NCBI GenBank assembly: GCA_024349245.1
Contig: JALDNG010000025.1
Coordinates: 2,053,001-2,117,000 of the forward strand
Length of the DNA stretch: 64,000 nucleotides
Direction: 5' to 3'
Origin: Neodontobutis hainanensis
Lineage: Eukaryota > Chordata > Actinopteri > Gobiiformes > Odontobutidae
Shown: in pieces, positions 12,469-24,200 of the stretch
Layout: each line of letters begins with the position of its first letter
Numbering within the stretch: the first letter of the stretch is position 1
The notes under the pieces: model-generated
What the model was told of the DNA's origin: nothing
What the model saw: the letters and a program-made list of their open reading frames with translations, nothing else
Databases searched by the model: none
Program-made: the position numbers and the translations under genes

Positions 12469-14469
12469 TTAGGTGTTGAGCAGAGTGACAGGATGCAGCT
12501 GGAACAGGACACCTCTTGTTTTTCCAGCTCCAGGTTGAACAATCTCCATTTTTAAAGAAGGATCCACCTGCATGTTTCAATAAAAAAAATTTAAAGCACG
12601 TGTTCCCCAGCATGATGTACAGACAGACTGATGAGCAGTCATACCTGATTCCATTTCTCCAGCACCCTGCTTAACACTGGAGGAATGGCTTCTCTCGCCG
12701 GGGTTTTGCTGAATAGTCTGCCAAACAAAAAAGAACTAAGAACTAGGCTCAACTAAGTGTGTGTGCGTGTATTTTTATTTGATTTTTTTATTTTTTTTTC
12801 ACTGTAATCTTTTTTCTTTTAAAGTAAACAGACACATAAACACTTTCGGGTAGACAATGGTCCATATCCCACACATGGACCTTAAAAAAACGTATTAAAA
12901 AATATTAAAACAAGTACATATAATGGCTTAAAAACAGATCAATAAAACCATTAGACTTTAGGTGTGAGAGGAGACCTTATTAGGCGCTCCCTGCAGTCGT
13001 CCTGCAGTTGGGCTATCCTGTCAGGGCCCAGGTGCAGAGTGCCACTTGGCCCCTCACACAACAGACGGTTTACAGCCAGTCGCAGAGCATTTATCTGATG
13101 GAACATAAATGTTAGTCAAGTGCTACAAATGGAGCACGTAATCATCTGTGTATTCTCAGTTGTGCTTATAAGGTTACAAACCCTGGCAGAACTTGTAATT
13201 TTTTTGGGCCATTTTTCTGAGAATATAAATGATAACACAAAAAAATGTTTTCACTCATAGTGGTTGGGTGAAGCCATTTATTGTCATTTGTGTTTACTCT
13301 TTTTAAATCATAACGACAACAGAAACTACCCAAGTAACCTGTAGCACATGTCCAGAAGAGAGTTAAGATGGTTTTGCACTACAGAACAGATGGTTCTGAG
13401 GTGTTAAGGAAAGGTTTCCTCTAGTGATGAAATAAACATTTACCTCAGTGATGTCTTCCACATCAAATTTAACGTCAAAGGCTAGTTCGATGTCATGTTC
13501 TGGAAGGATGCCCTCTTGTGTCTGACTGTTCCAACCCAAGCCACAGAGCGCACCAGTGTAGCATGTCCGCTCTTCATCAGTGCTTAAAAGAAAAAAAAAT
13601 AGTGTTTTTAAATGGACTATTTCAGAGATGTCAAGTTGTTCTCATGTGTCACTGACTAACCGGAGCTCCATGACAGGGGTAAAGAGCATGGTAACGAGAG
13701 CAGGAAGACCAGGGATGTCAGGCATCAGGGTGGTGTCACGCAGAAGGATACGTGCACCTAGAAAATTCATTAAAACAATCAGCAGGCTAGAAACATTAAA
13801 CACATGTATGAAGTTCTTTTGGGTGAGAAGTGAGCTTTATTCATGTTTATATCTTTTTTTTTAGAATTCTAATAATAACCTGCCTCTGCCAGCTAGAACT
13901 GCTCCACAGAACATAGTCTGCTCCACAGTCCCATCTGGAGGGCTCCCGTTTAAAGGGTTTGCAAAAGGGTCAGTGATTGGATTTTGAGTGCCAGTGCCAT
14001 GTTGTTTGTTTGTATCGGTAAATGTTCTCTACAGCTTCAAACCTAAAACACGCCCAGACCTGTCAGAGCTGACACATCATTGGACAAAACAAGCCGATAA
14101 GGCCAGGGTTTGGACGTGAATACTTAATTACATTAATACTGGTAGTTTGTATTGTCACAAATCTCACAAAAATCAAGCTGCAGCGCAAGGTGATGGTTAT
14201 TATACCAGTAGAATTGACGGACACATTTCCAGCCACCAACATCCTCTGATGTTTGTAGTGAGGGTTTTCATTAACAGCCAAGAAGTTTATGCTGGTCCTC
14301 TCGATGGTGACCGTCCTGGAGGAGAACACAAAACTGATTACTAAAGGAGTCCTGAGGCTGCAGAGCATTTCCTCTCATCATGCTACTGTTACACTCACTT
14401 GGAGAAGGTCTTGTAGTTTAAGCTGTGGAAGCTTATCTTATGAGGACTGTGTGGTCCATGCAAATGGAC
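12469..14469 (-). CDS. tdrd9: tdrd9 exons 30-36, carboxyl terminus
   Basis: Exons: 14399-14469, 14206-14315, 13661-13757, 13444-13582, 12976-13094, 12645-12717, 12469-12567 (stop TAA at 12471-12469). Conserved blocks: HQRMLVAGNVSVNSTG, LMPDIPGLPALVTMLF, GALCGLGWN, ILPEHDIELAFDV and LGPDRIAQLQDDC. All phases fit. A Tc1 end fragment sits in the intron at 13160-13340. Confidence 0.94.
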
Positions 14470-17400
14470 CTACGATGGAAAAAATGTTAGAGAAAAAACT
14501 CAGAGAAGCTGCGCTAAAGAAAAGCACCATCTGCTGGCCACATCTAGATCTCTTCCTCACATGCTCTCTGACCTGTGTTCATACAAGCATCACATAAAGA
14601 CTTGGTGTGTTCGTATCCAGTCTCCACTGGTGATAAACAACTACTGCAGTGCTAATATGTTTTGGGATTATCCTGATAAGCATTGAGCTTAACTTTTGAT
14701 GTGCTTTTTTTTGACCTGTGAGTAATTTTGATTTTAAACACACTTATAACACTGCTTCAGCTCAGTGCATCAGAATAACTATAGAAACACTGGAAATACT
14801 CTTACACTTTTCAGCCATACTGTCATGTCCACTCATAAACGAAGCTGGTATCATTAAACAATGGTTTCATTTGGAGCTGGATCAGATAAAAGCTGCAGGC
14901 TGATGCGAAGGAAGTAACTTTTACAAGGCTGCTAATGCTTTGCTAATCTTTTATCATCTCTGCTCTGTCTCTGTATCCACCGCTTGTTGCTTGTGTCACT
15001 GTGGAGAAACTAAAGGCGAGACAGCGCTGGTTTTCTGGAGTTGGCATATGGACTACAACTATTGCCAACATATCTCCACTTTGTCCGCCCAAGTTTCAGA
15101 GTTTGCATCAAGAGAAGCAGTCACCTTCCACTCCTATGCACCAGTAGAGCTCAGTGGAGACTAAGCCCTTCACAGAGCAGTTTAAGCACAGTTCAATGCA
15201 GCAAAATTCAATGGCAGAACATTATAATATATTTATGGCTTATTTGGAAACTATGGCGGCGCTTCATGATACGCACTAGATACCTGCCCAAATACATTAA
15301 GGAGACCCTTAATGTATTTAGACAGGTATCTAGTCAGTCTATCCAGAAGCAAAAGAAGCAATATTCATGCCGTAGTGAAGAGAATGAGGATCTTGTACTC
15401 TACAAACTTTATTCAGGACACCTGCCTTGGGCTGGAAATCACATAGTATGACTAAAATGACCTGTGATATTTACATTTGTACTCATAAGTTTACATACCC
15501 TGGCAGAATTTGTGCTTTTCTGGCCATTTTTTAGAGAATAGAATGATAATACAAAATAAATTTATTTCACTTATAGTTAGTGGTTTGGTGAAGCCATTCA
15601 TTGTAAAAAAAAAATAAAAAAAAAAATAAAAAATTAAACCATAATGACAACAGAAACTACCCAACTGACCGTGATAAAAAAGTTTACACCTGGTGATTTT
15701 TGGCCTGATAACATGCACATAAGTTGACACAAATGGGTTTGAATATCTATTTAAGGTAACCATCCTCCACCATCTGTTTGCTTGTAATCAGTGTGTGTGT
15801 ATAAAAGGTCAGTGAGTTTCTGGGCTCCTTGCATCTTTCATCCAGTCCTGACGTTTCTGTATTCTGAGTCATGGGAAACGCAAAAGAATTGTCAAAGGGT
15901 AAAAGGTAATTAAACTGTATAAAATAGTAAAGGGGTATACAAAGATATCCAAGGAATTTAGAATGCCAATCAGCAGTGTTCAAAATTATGTGGTAAATGT
16001 CACAGAGTTGTCACATAGAAAAGACTTGGCTCTAGAGACCGGAGCCATCTTTTGTACCAGGCTGTAAACATGATATTTACACTTGTAAAGTCGCCATTGG
16101 GTTTCTCCTTATATTTCCGCTTTTGGAGCCTGCCCTCTGGTGGACAACGGTATAGCACTGTATTTTGGCATATGGCGGCGCCCCTACGCAACAACCATTT
16201 AGGAGGTTCCATGGGAGACGCTTGGATGAGACCAAACTTTTTAGTCACAGCCATAAAGGTTACATTTGGAGAGGAGTCAACAAGGCCTATGATGAAAGGT
16301 ACACCATTCCTACTGTGAAACATGGAGGTAAATTGCCAATGTTTTGGGGATGTGTGAGCACAAAAAACTTGGTCAAAATTGATGGAAAGCATAATGCAAC
16401 ACATTATCAGAAAATATTGCACTCACCAGCCTGGAAGCTGTGCATAGGACTTATTTGGACATTCAACATGTCAACAATTCAAAACTCGAGCCCAAGTCGA
16501 CTTTTCATTCGCCACAGCAACAAAATTAAATTAAATTAAATAAAATATGGGTGCAGAGTGGTTAGCACTCCTGCCTCACAGCTGTAGAAGGTGACCGCTT
16601 CTCTTGAAGTTGTCACTGGCAACTCTAAAGTGTCCCTAGTGAATGAATGTGAGAGTGAATGGTTGTCTGTCACTGTCTGTCTCTATATGTCAACCCTGGG
16701 ACTAACTGGCCACTGTCCAGGGTTTACCCTGCCTAAGACCCAAAGCTGCTGGGATAGGCTCCAGTCACCCACAACCCCTAACGAGAGTAAGCAGTAAAAA
16801 AATGAATGGATGAATGAATTAAAATAAAATAAATCACACTTTCTGCCAGGATATGTAAACTTATGAGTCCAACTGTAAGTATAACTAAAGAAACACTAAG
16901 AATTTATGGTACGCCCCCAAATTAGGCTTTTTATGTCTTATATTTTTATTGTGTGTTTTTCACTCTTAATTTTGTTACCTGAAAATAGGTTTAATTGGAC
17001 TTAGTAAAATTATTCTTGTATATAGTTAAATATATATATATATATATATATATTAGGGTGCATCAAATTTGAATGGGAAATTTAAATTTAAAAATATCAA
17101 TATGGCTGGCATTACATTTTGTTCCTATTAACATAAAAATGACTTTTGCAAAGTTTTAAGGAATTCTATTGAGATTTAGGGGTGCCACCTGACACATTAA
17201 CTTTGGCAAAAGTTTGAAAAATGTGCAATTTTTAGTTTATTTGCCAAAAGGCTGACCTGAAAATGTTAAGTACAGTGAACTTTTATACAGTTTTCTATAG
17301 GGTTATCAAAGTAAATGTTGTTTGTTTGCCCTTTGGGCAACTTGGACATTTGACAGAATTCAACTTTAAAGATTCTCCATTCATTTGTCCTATAGACAAA

Positions 17401-19247
17401 ATGAATGGAGGTCAATGGGACATGTTCACGTGGCCTTACCCTGATTTTTGTGCAGCAGATATGGATATAAGACACACATATAAAGTTTAATTGACTTTAT
17501 TGTTAAACACAAGGGGTGATACTGACACACTTAAAAGACCAAATCCTCTCTAGTGGCTAACTCACTGGCAACTAACAGGGCCTAATGCTGACACTAACTA
17601 AACTTCAAACTTTATTGCTCAGTGCCAGAGTCTGCTCCACTGAGCAACATCACCAGGAAGAAAGTAAGAGGAAATGGAACCTGAACTCTGACCCTAGCCA
17701 GTGCGTCTCCCCCCAGATATCTCTCCCAACCCGCCATCCATGAGTAACCGTCCTTTTCAGGTAATAGTTCGTGTTTGCAGCGTTGAAGGTTGGATGTGAG
17801 CTTTACGCCACGCTCGGCACAGTCATTGACCATGTTCATTTCAGGTACATTGACCTCACTTTTTTTTAACGCAGCATTGGTCGCCCAGTCCTTCACACTG
17901 AGAGAGATAAATTCTGGATCAATGTGCAGCTGCTTCATCCCAAACCAGCAATCCTTAATTGCGAGGTCAGCCAAGCTGGTGGTTGGCAAGAGGGTGAGGA
18001 ATTTTGGTTTGCCAAAGCCAGTGCCAAAGCGTTGCTCAGGGATGTGCATCTGGAGATCAGCGGGCTTGTGATTCAAGATCACTCTAGGAAGTGAACGCTT
18101 GTCACCATTGGGCACCTTGCTGCAGAAGAGAGCCAGGGGTAGCATCTCACCTGTCAGGTACTAGCAATGCATCTCCAGCGCCTTAATTGCTGATGCTGGT
18201 ATGCCCTCATCTACAGCATTGTATGCCTGCAGGTGGTGGTAGAGTGTCAGGTCCTTCCAAGCAGCATCTACAGCTTTTTCTCAGGTCAACCACCACTTTG
18301 CATAGATGTGCCCGAATCTTTGGCACCTGTTGTTTTTGGTGATTGTGCTCTGGGAAAGCAACGCAATGTGCTGCTCCTTCAAAGTCAGCTTGAGATTATA
18401 GAGCAGTTTGGCCATCCATTGTGCCTTGTGGAGCGCTCCTGGTCGTTGGAAGGTCACTGCAGTCTGCTCTTCACCATCAGCATCCAGAAATACAAAACAC
18501 AGCAGGACAAACGCATGGTAGTCACATTGCTTGTGACTTCTTTTGCCCACCTGACAAGATCAGCCTGTAAATTGCCCAGGATTGGTGGCTCAGTGTTTCC
18601 ATAAATGTAGCGAGACCATTGGCTGCTGGATTCTTGTGGTAACAGGTTACATTTCTCTCTCAGACGTGTGAACAAGGTAACCTCTGCCGAGCATGATGAT
18701 TCCACTTTCAGGTCTGTGAAAACTTGGTTCAGGAGGACTTCACCAATGTGGTGCCGGTACCCAGACCAAAGCAGTCAACCCAGTGAAAGCTGTATGGCAA
18801 TGCATGCTGCTGTGAGATGCCCGGTGATTGACGCAGTGGTGTCAAATGTCATGTTGACAACGCGGTCAGTGCAGCACTAGGCAAACTGTTGCTAGATAAT
18901 GTTAGCTAGATGTAATGAGCACCAAATACCTAAAATGTGACTTAAATGATTTATGATAAAAAGGTATACAAAGACACAACTACAGATATTATAGTAATAT
19001 GTAATAATACATACCCAACACAGAAAAATCCCCTCAGTTTTCTTAAGCTATAATATTGTTAACCTCAGATCTACATGGCAACCATTGAGCACTATAACCA
19101 CTTTATCCAACAAAAACAGATGTGTGGTGGCACCCCTAAATCATCATGTACTAGAAAAATATTCTGCATGTGTTGTTTCTACATATTTTGGAACTCTTTC
19201 AGCACCCAGCCATATCAAAATTCAAAAATTATGTTTTTTGATGCACC

Positions 19248-19292
<45 letters not shown>

Positions 19293-21191
19293 GACTTTTA
19301 GAGCTCTACATGGACAGGCCCCCCGGTACATCACTGACCTGCTGACCCCTTACACTTCCTCATGCACTCGTAGGTCTTCTGGTCAAAACCTTTTAACAGT
19401 CCCCAAAACACGTTTTAAAACCCGGGGAGACCGGTCTTTCCAAGTAGTCGCCCCAAGACTCTGGAACGCCCTGCCCCTGTCACTGCCAGTGGACGTTTCT
19501 GTTGATTCTTTTAAAAAGCAGCTGAAAACACTTTCATTTAAACAAGCTTTTAGTTGATTGGGCTTTTTATGTTTTAATATTTTGTGGTTTTAATTTTTTA
19601 ATCTCAAAGTTTTATTGTTCTTTTATTGCACTTTGTAAAGCACTTTGTGATTTATATCTGTGAAAGGTGCTATATAAATAAAATTTACTTACTTACTTAC
19701 TTAAATAGTGTAGTGTAAAGTGCATGTGTGAAAGGATTTACTGTCTAAGGTTTTTGTAAAATGTACACTGGGTGATGTGTGTTGCATTGTGCCTTGGTCT
19801 TGGAGAAGGGCTGGTGGTTCTTAGAAAAGTGCTCGAGCAGGTCGTTGATGAGCTCCTTTTCCTCTCTCTTGCGATCCTTCCAGGAGCTGCTGATGGCGTT
19901 GCTCACATATGTCCCTGCCTCCATGTCCTTGTACAGCGACAGCAGCTCCTCGTGGTTTTGCTAAATGAAGATTAGATAAAAAAGTACAGCAGTCTCACAC
20001 ATTGTGCATTGCGATAAAAAAAAAAAAACAATCTGGTAAAAAAAATTACATTAAGCTTTTACCTTGGATTCAAAGCTCTCCTCAACCTTCTCAGCATGCC
20101 CCTCTTGCACCAGGATGTCCAGGACACTGGTGTTTAAGGTGTCCGTGTTGATGAGCAGCTCCACGCGCATCACATTGTGGAGGATGGAATATAGAGACAC
20201 CATGAGGGTGTGACCTTTGACAAGTGTGATGAAGCGGTCCCGAGAACGACTGCTCCACTGATTCCCCAGTATGATGGACTGGGCTGACGGACGCATCCCC
20301 ATGATGTGGAACTCCTGGGCCTAACAGAACCAGCAGCTGATTTGTAAACCGCAAGTGAAAATAAGCTTAGGCAGTTAATGTGTTTTTACCTGGAAGGGCT
20401 CGGACAGAAGGTCAGAGGGCAGCTCTCTGAGGCTGGAGCATGGAACAACCACTGTGTTGCCAAAGTCCAAGAAAAACACCTGAAACAATTTTAGGATAGC
20501 TCCAGGTTTTGTCGTGTGAAATTAAATACATTTTAATGTCACTTACAATAAAATGTAAGGCCATTATCATAGGCAAAAAAAGAATATATCAATAAAATAA
20601 AAAATTCTATCTAAAGAAATCAATATACACAATCTTTTTTTATTGTAATAGAAGACACAAAATGCATTTAATTTACAATAAATGTACAGCAATTACAGAT
20701 TTTATTTTAACTTAAGTGGCAATGTGTCTTTAAGCATGTTACTAGGGAGGCTAAAAGCTTCGAAGCTCTACCCGCTCTCTAGAATATCTAGTTTACTCTT
20801 ATATTCAGCTTTTTGGCAATCACCACAACAATGCACAACAATTTTTTACTTGCTAACTTAAAATTTTAGCAAAAGACCAGATTTGGCCTGCAGACCTCAA
20901 GTTGTAAACACATGGCCTGTACAGTCAGTGGCTGCACCAAAGACAGATCCACGTTTCTCCAAACCACACTTATGTCTCTGTTACATTCAGAAGCTACAAA
21001 CAGTAGATACATTTAGTTTCATCCTGACTCATAAAATAACAAATTTCTCAGACAGAGATGGTCTCTAGACCAAGGACCGTAAAAGTGCTACATTTGAAAT
21101 AAAACCTCTTTTCCAAAGCAAATTACTGCTCAGATTCTCTGTTCTCTATTGGGTAACATACAGTATTTTTTATATTTATTTATATTAATAA

Positions 21192-21242
<51 letters not shown>

Positions 21243-24200
21243 TATGTCTGCCACATAGCAATAAAAAATATACTATTTTATTATATACGATTATTCTGGT
21301 CAGTCAAATTATACTGCTATTATTTTGAACAATACTGCACTTTTGTCTGAGTACAAGGCAGCCCAGGGGCGATTCATTTGTAAATTCTGCTCTGAACCAA
21401 CTCCGACAGCGGACTGTGCATTAAGGGGAGAAGGGACTGAGCGACAGAAGTGTATTGCTGTTATTTCTCAAAAAACTCTTAACTATTAAACTCTGGATGT
21501 ACTCCATGTGTTTACAGCAGGACATGTGCGTGAATGTGGCTGCGCTACAGAAAACAGTTGGTGTAACAAGCCCTGTAATATTATGTAAAGTAGTTCACTA
21601 TACAACAGCATTTTCCATGCTCTCAAAGTCAAAGTCAAAGTCAAATTTATTTATATAGCACATTTACAGATGGCTGAGCCACACCAAAGTGCTTCACAAT
21701 AAAATGCTAAGTGCATTAAACAAAGGAAGACAAAGAAGAAATAGTAATCATAATATATAAAATTATTAAAATAAAATAAGGAAAGGCAACAAAACAAATA
21801 ACTACAGGAGTTAAAAAATGTAAGCCTTTCGCTATCCTTTGACACTAATCAAAGGCTAGAGAAAAGAGGTGAGTCTTTGAGAGAGACTTAAAAGTGTTTG
21901 GAGACTGGGCTGCACGGATGTGAAGGGGGAGGCAGTTCCAGAGTCTGGGGGCTGCTACTGCAAAAGCTCTGTCCCCTTTGGTTTTTAGCTTGGACCTGGG
22001 CACTTCCAACAGTAGTTGGTCAGCTGACCGTAATGCTCTGGAGGGGGTGTAGTGGTGGAGAAGCTCTGATAGGTATGTGGGGGCCGCACCATTGAGGGAT
22101 TTATAGACTGTCAGTAGTATTTTAAAATCAATGCGGTAACGAATGGGGAGCCAGTGTAGTGATGCGAGGACCGGGGTGATATGTTCACGCTTTTTTGTAC
22201 AGGTGAGGAGTCGAGCGGCTGAGTTTTGAACCAACTGCAGTCGGCGGAGCTGGGAAAGGTCAATGCCAGTGTATAGAGAGTTGCAATAGTCCAGTTGAGA
22301 GGAAATGAATGCGTGGATAACTCTCTCTAGATCATTCTTTGGCAGGTAGTTTTTGACCTTAGCTATATTTCTCAAGTGAAAAAAGCTTTTCTTGACTACT
22401 GCACTGACCTGCTGCTCAAACTTGAGGGCAATGTCAAAGATCACGCCCAGATTTCGAGAGGGCCCAGGGCATCGGTGGAGAAGGCCGGGGAAGTTTTGCC
22501 AAAAATAATTATTTCAGTCTTACCCGGATTGAGGTTAAGGAAGTTTGAAACCATCCATGCCTTAATGTCAGACAGACAGTCAAGCAAAGAATGGATTGCA
22601 GCCTGTCCATCAGCCTTTAGGGGGAGATACAGCTGGACATCGTCAGCATAGCAGTGGAAGGAGATGTTGTGTTTAACCAGGATTTCCCCTAGGGGTAAAA
22701 TATACAACAAAAATAGGATAGGGCCTAGTATAGAGCCTTGAGGGACCCCACAGGTGAGGGGGGCAACAGATGATGTGAATTCTCCCAACTGGACGCAGAA
22801 TCTCCTGTTGGCCAGGTAAGACTGGAAAAACTTCAGGGCAGTGCCTTTGATGCCTACACGATGCTCAAGCCGTGACAGCAGAATCCTGTGGTCTACCGTG
22901 TCAAAGGCTGCTGTGAGATCTAAAAGCACTAGGATCACCGGGCTGCCCGTGTCAGCGGCTAAGAGCAGGTCATTAAGCACTCTCAGGAGAGCAGTCTCAG
23001 TGCTGTGGGCTGTTCTAAAGCCGGACTGGAATTTCTCGTAGATGTTGTTATGAGATAAAAAGGAGTGGAGCTGGACATAAACTTCTCGCTCAAGGATTTT
23101 AGACAGAAATGGCAGTTTTGAGATAGGCCTAAAGTTTGAGAGGATAGAGGGGTCAAGGTTTGGCTTCTTTAATAATGGCTGCACCACGGCATGCTTGAAG
23201 GCATCCAGAACGCACCCAGAGGGGAGAATGGTATTGATCAGCAGCAAAAGAGCGGGAGCAACTGTATCAAGAACTATAGCATCCTTGAGTAGACGGGAGG
23301 GCAGACAATCGGAAGGGCAGCTTGTGTGCTGCAGATGTCTGACTGCATCAGATAGGGAGGATAGGGTAATGGGCTCAAACTGCAGTAGGACGGCTGGCTG
23401 AGGGAGGGGTGGAGGAGTGGGAAGTGGGTGGGTGGAGGTGTCAGAAGGCCTGAGTACTGCAATTTTCTCGATGAAGAATTTTTGAAAACTTTCACATAGG
23501 ACTGGTGAGGGCAAAACAGGGGATCTGTTTTGGGGATTTATGAGAGAATTTAATGTATTGAAGAGAACCTGGGGTTTGTGACTGTTTTTGGAGATCATGG
23601 TGGAAATGTACTGTGATTTGGCGTTTTTTACAGCTCGGTGGTAATCCGCCAGGCAACTTCGGAGGATTTGGAGGGACACATGGAGACGGTCCTTCTGCCA
23701 CTTGCGCTCCGCCCGCCTACAGGCACGTCTGAGGTCACATGTAGTATCATTGAACCATGGTGTAGTATGAACTTTTTTGCATTTGGCCTTAAGAGGAGCA
23801 ATGGAGTCCAGAATGCCAGTGCAAGCTGATGAGAACATAGAAAGTAGCTCATCAGCAGAATAATCAGAGCTGTAGCTCAGTGACGGCCTACACAAAGAGG
23901 AGACATTAAAGGCGGCTGAAAATTGCTCAGCAGTCGAGGAGTTGAGCGTATGCGAGACCCCCTTGGAGACACTGGGGGTACTACCTGAGATTGGAACTGA
24001 CATAGTGAACAGAATTAGAGAGTGATCAGAGAAAGACGTAGCACGGATTTCATTCACAGAGACAGAAACACCATAGGATAACACGAGATCTAGTGTGTGA
24101 CCCTTCTCGTGCGTTGGGCCAGAGACAGATTGCTTAAGATTGAATGAGTCAAGGAGGTTCAGAAAGTCCCGGGTCAGAGACTGTGACTCACAACAAACAT

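Noticed and set aside
13880..14020. Possible tdrd9 exon on the minus strand (...QTMFCGAVLAGRG)
   Set aside because: Its end phase does not fit the exon at 13661-13757. The exon at 14206-14315 fits both phase and homology (HQRMLVAGNVSVNSTG), leaving this stretch as intron.
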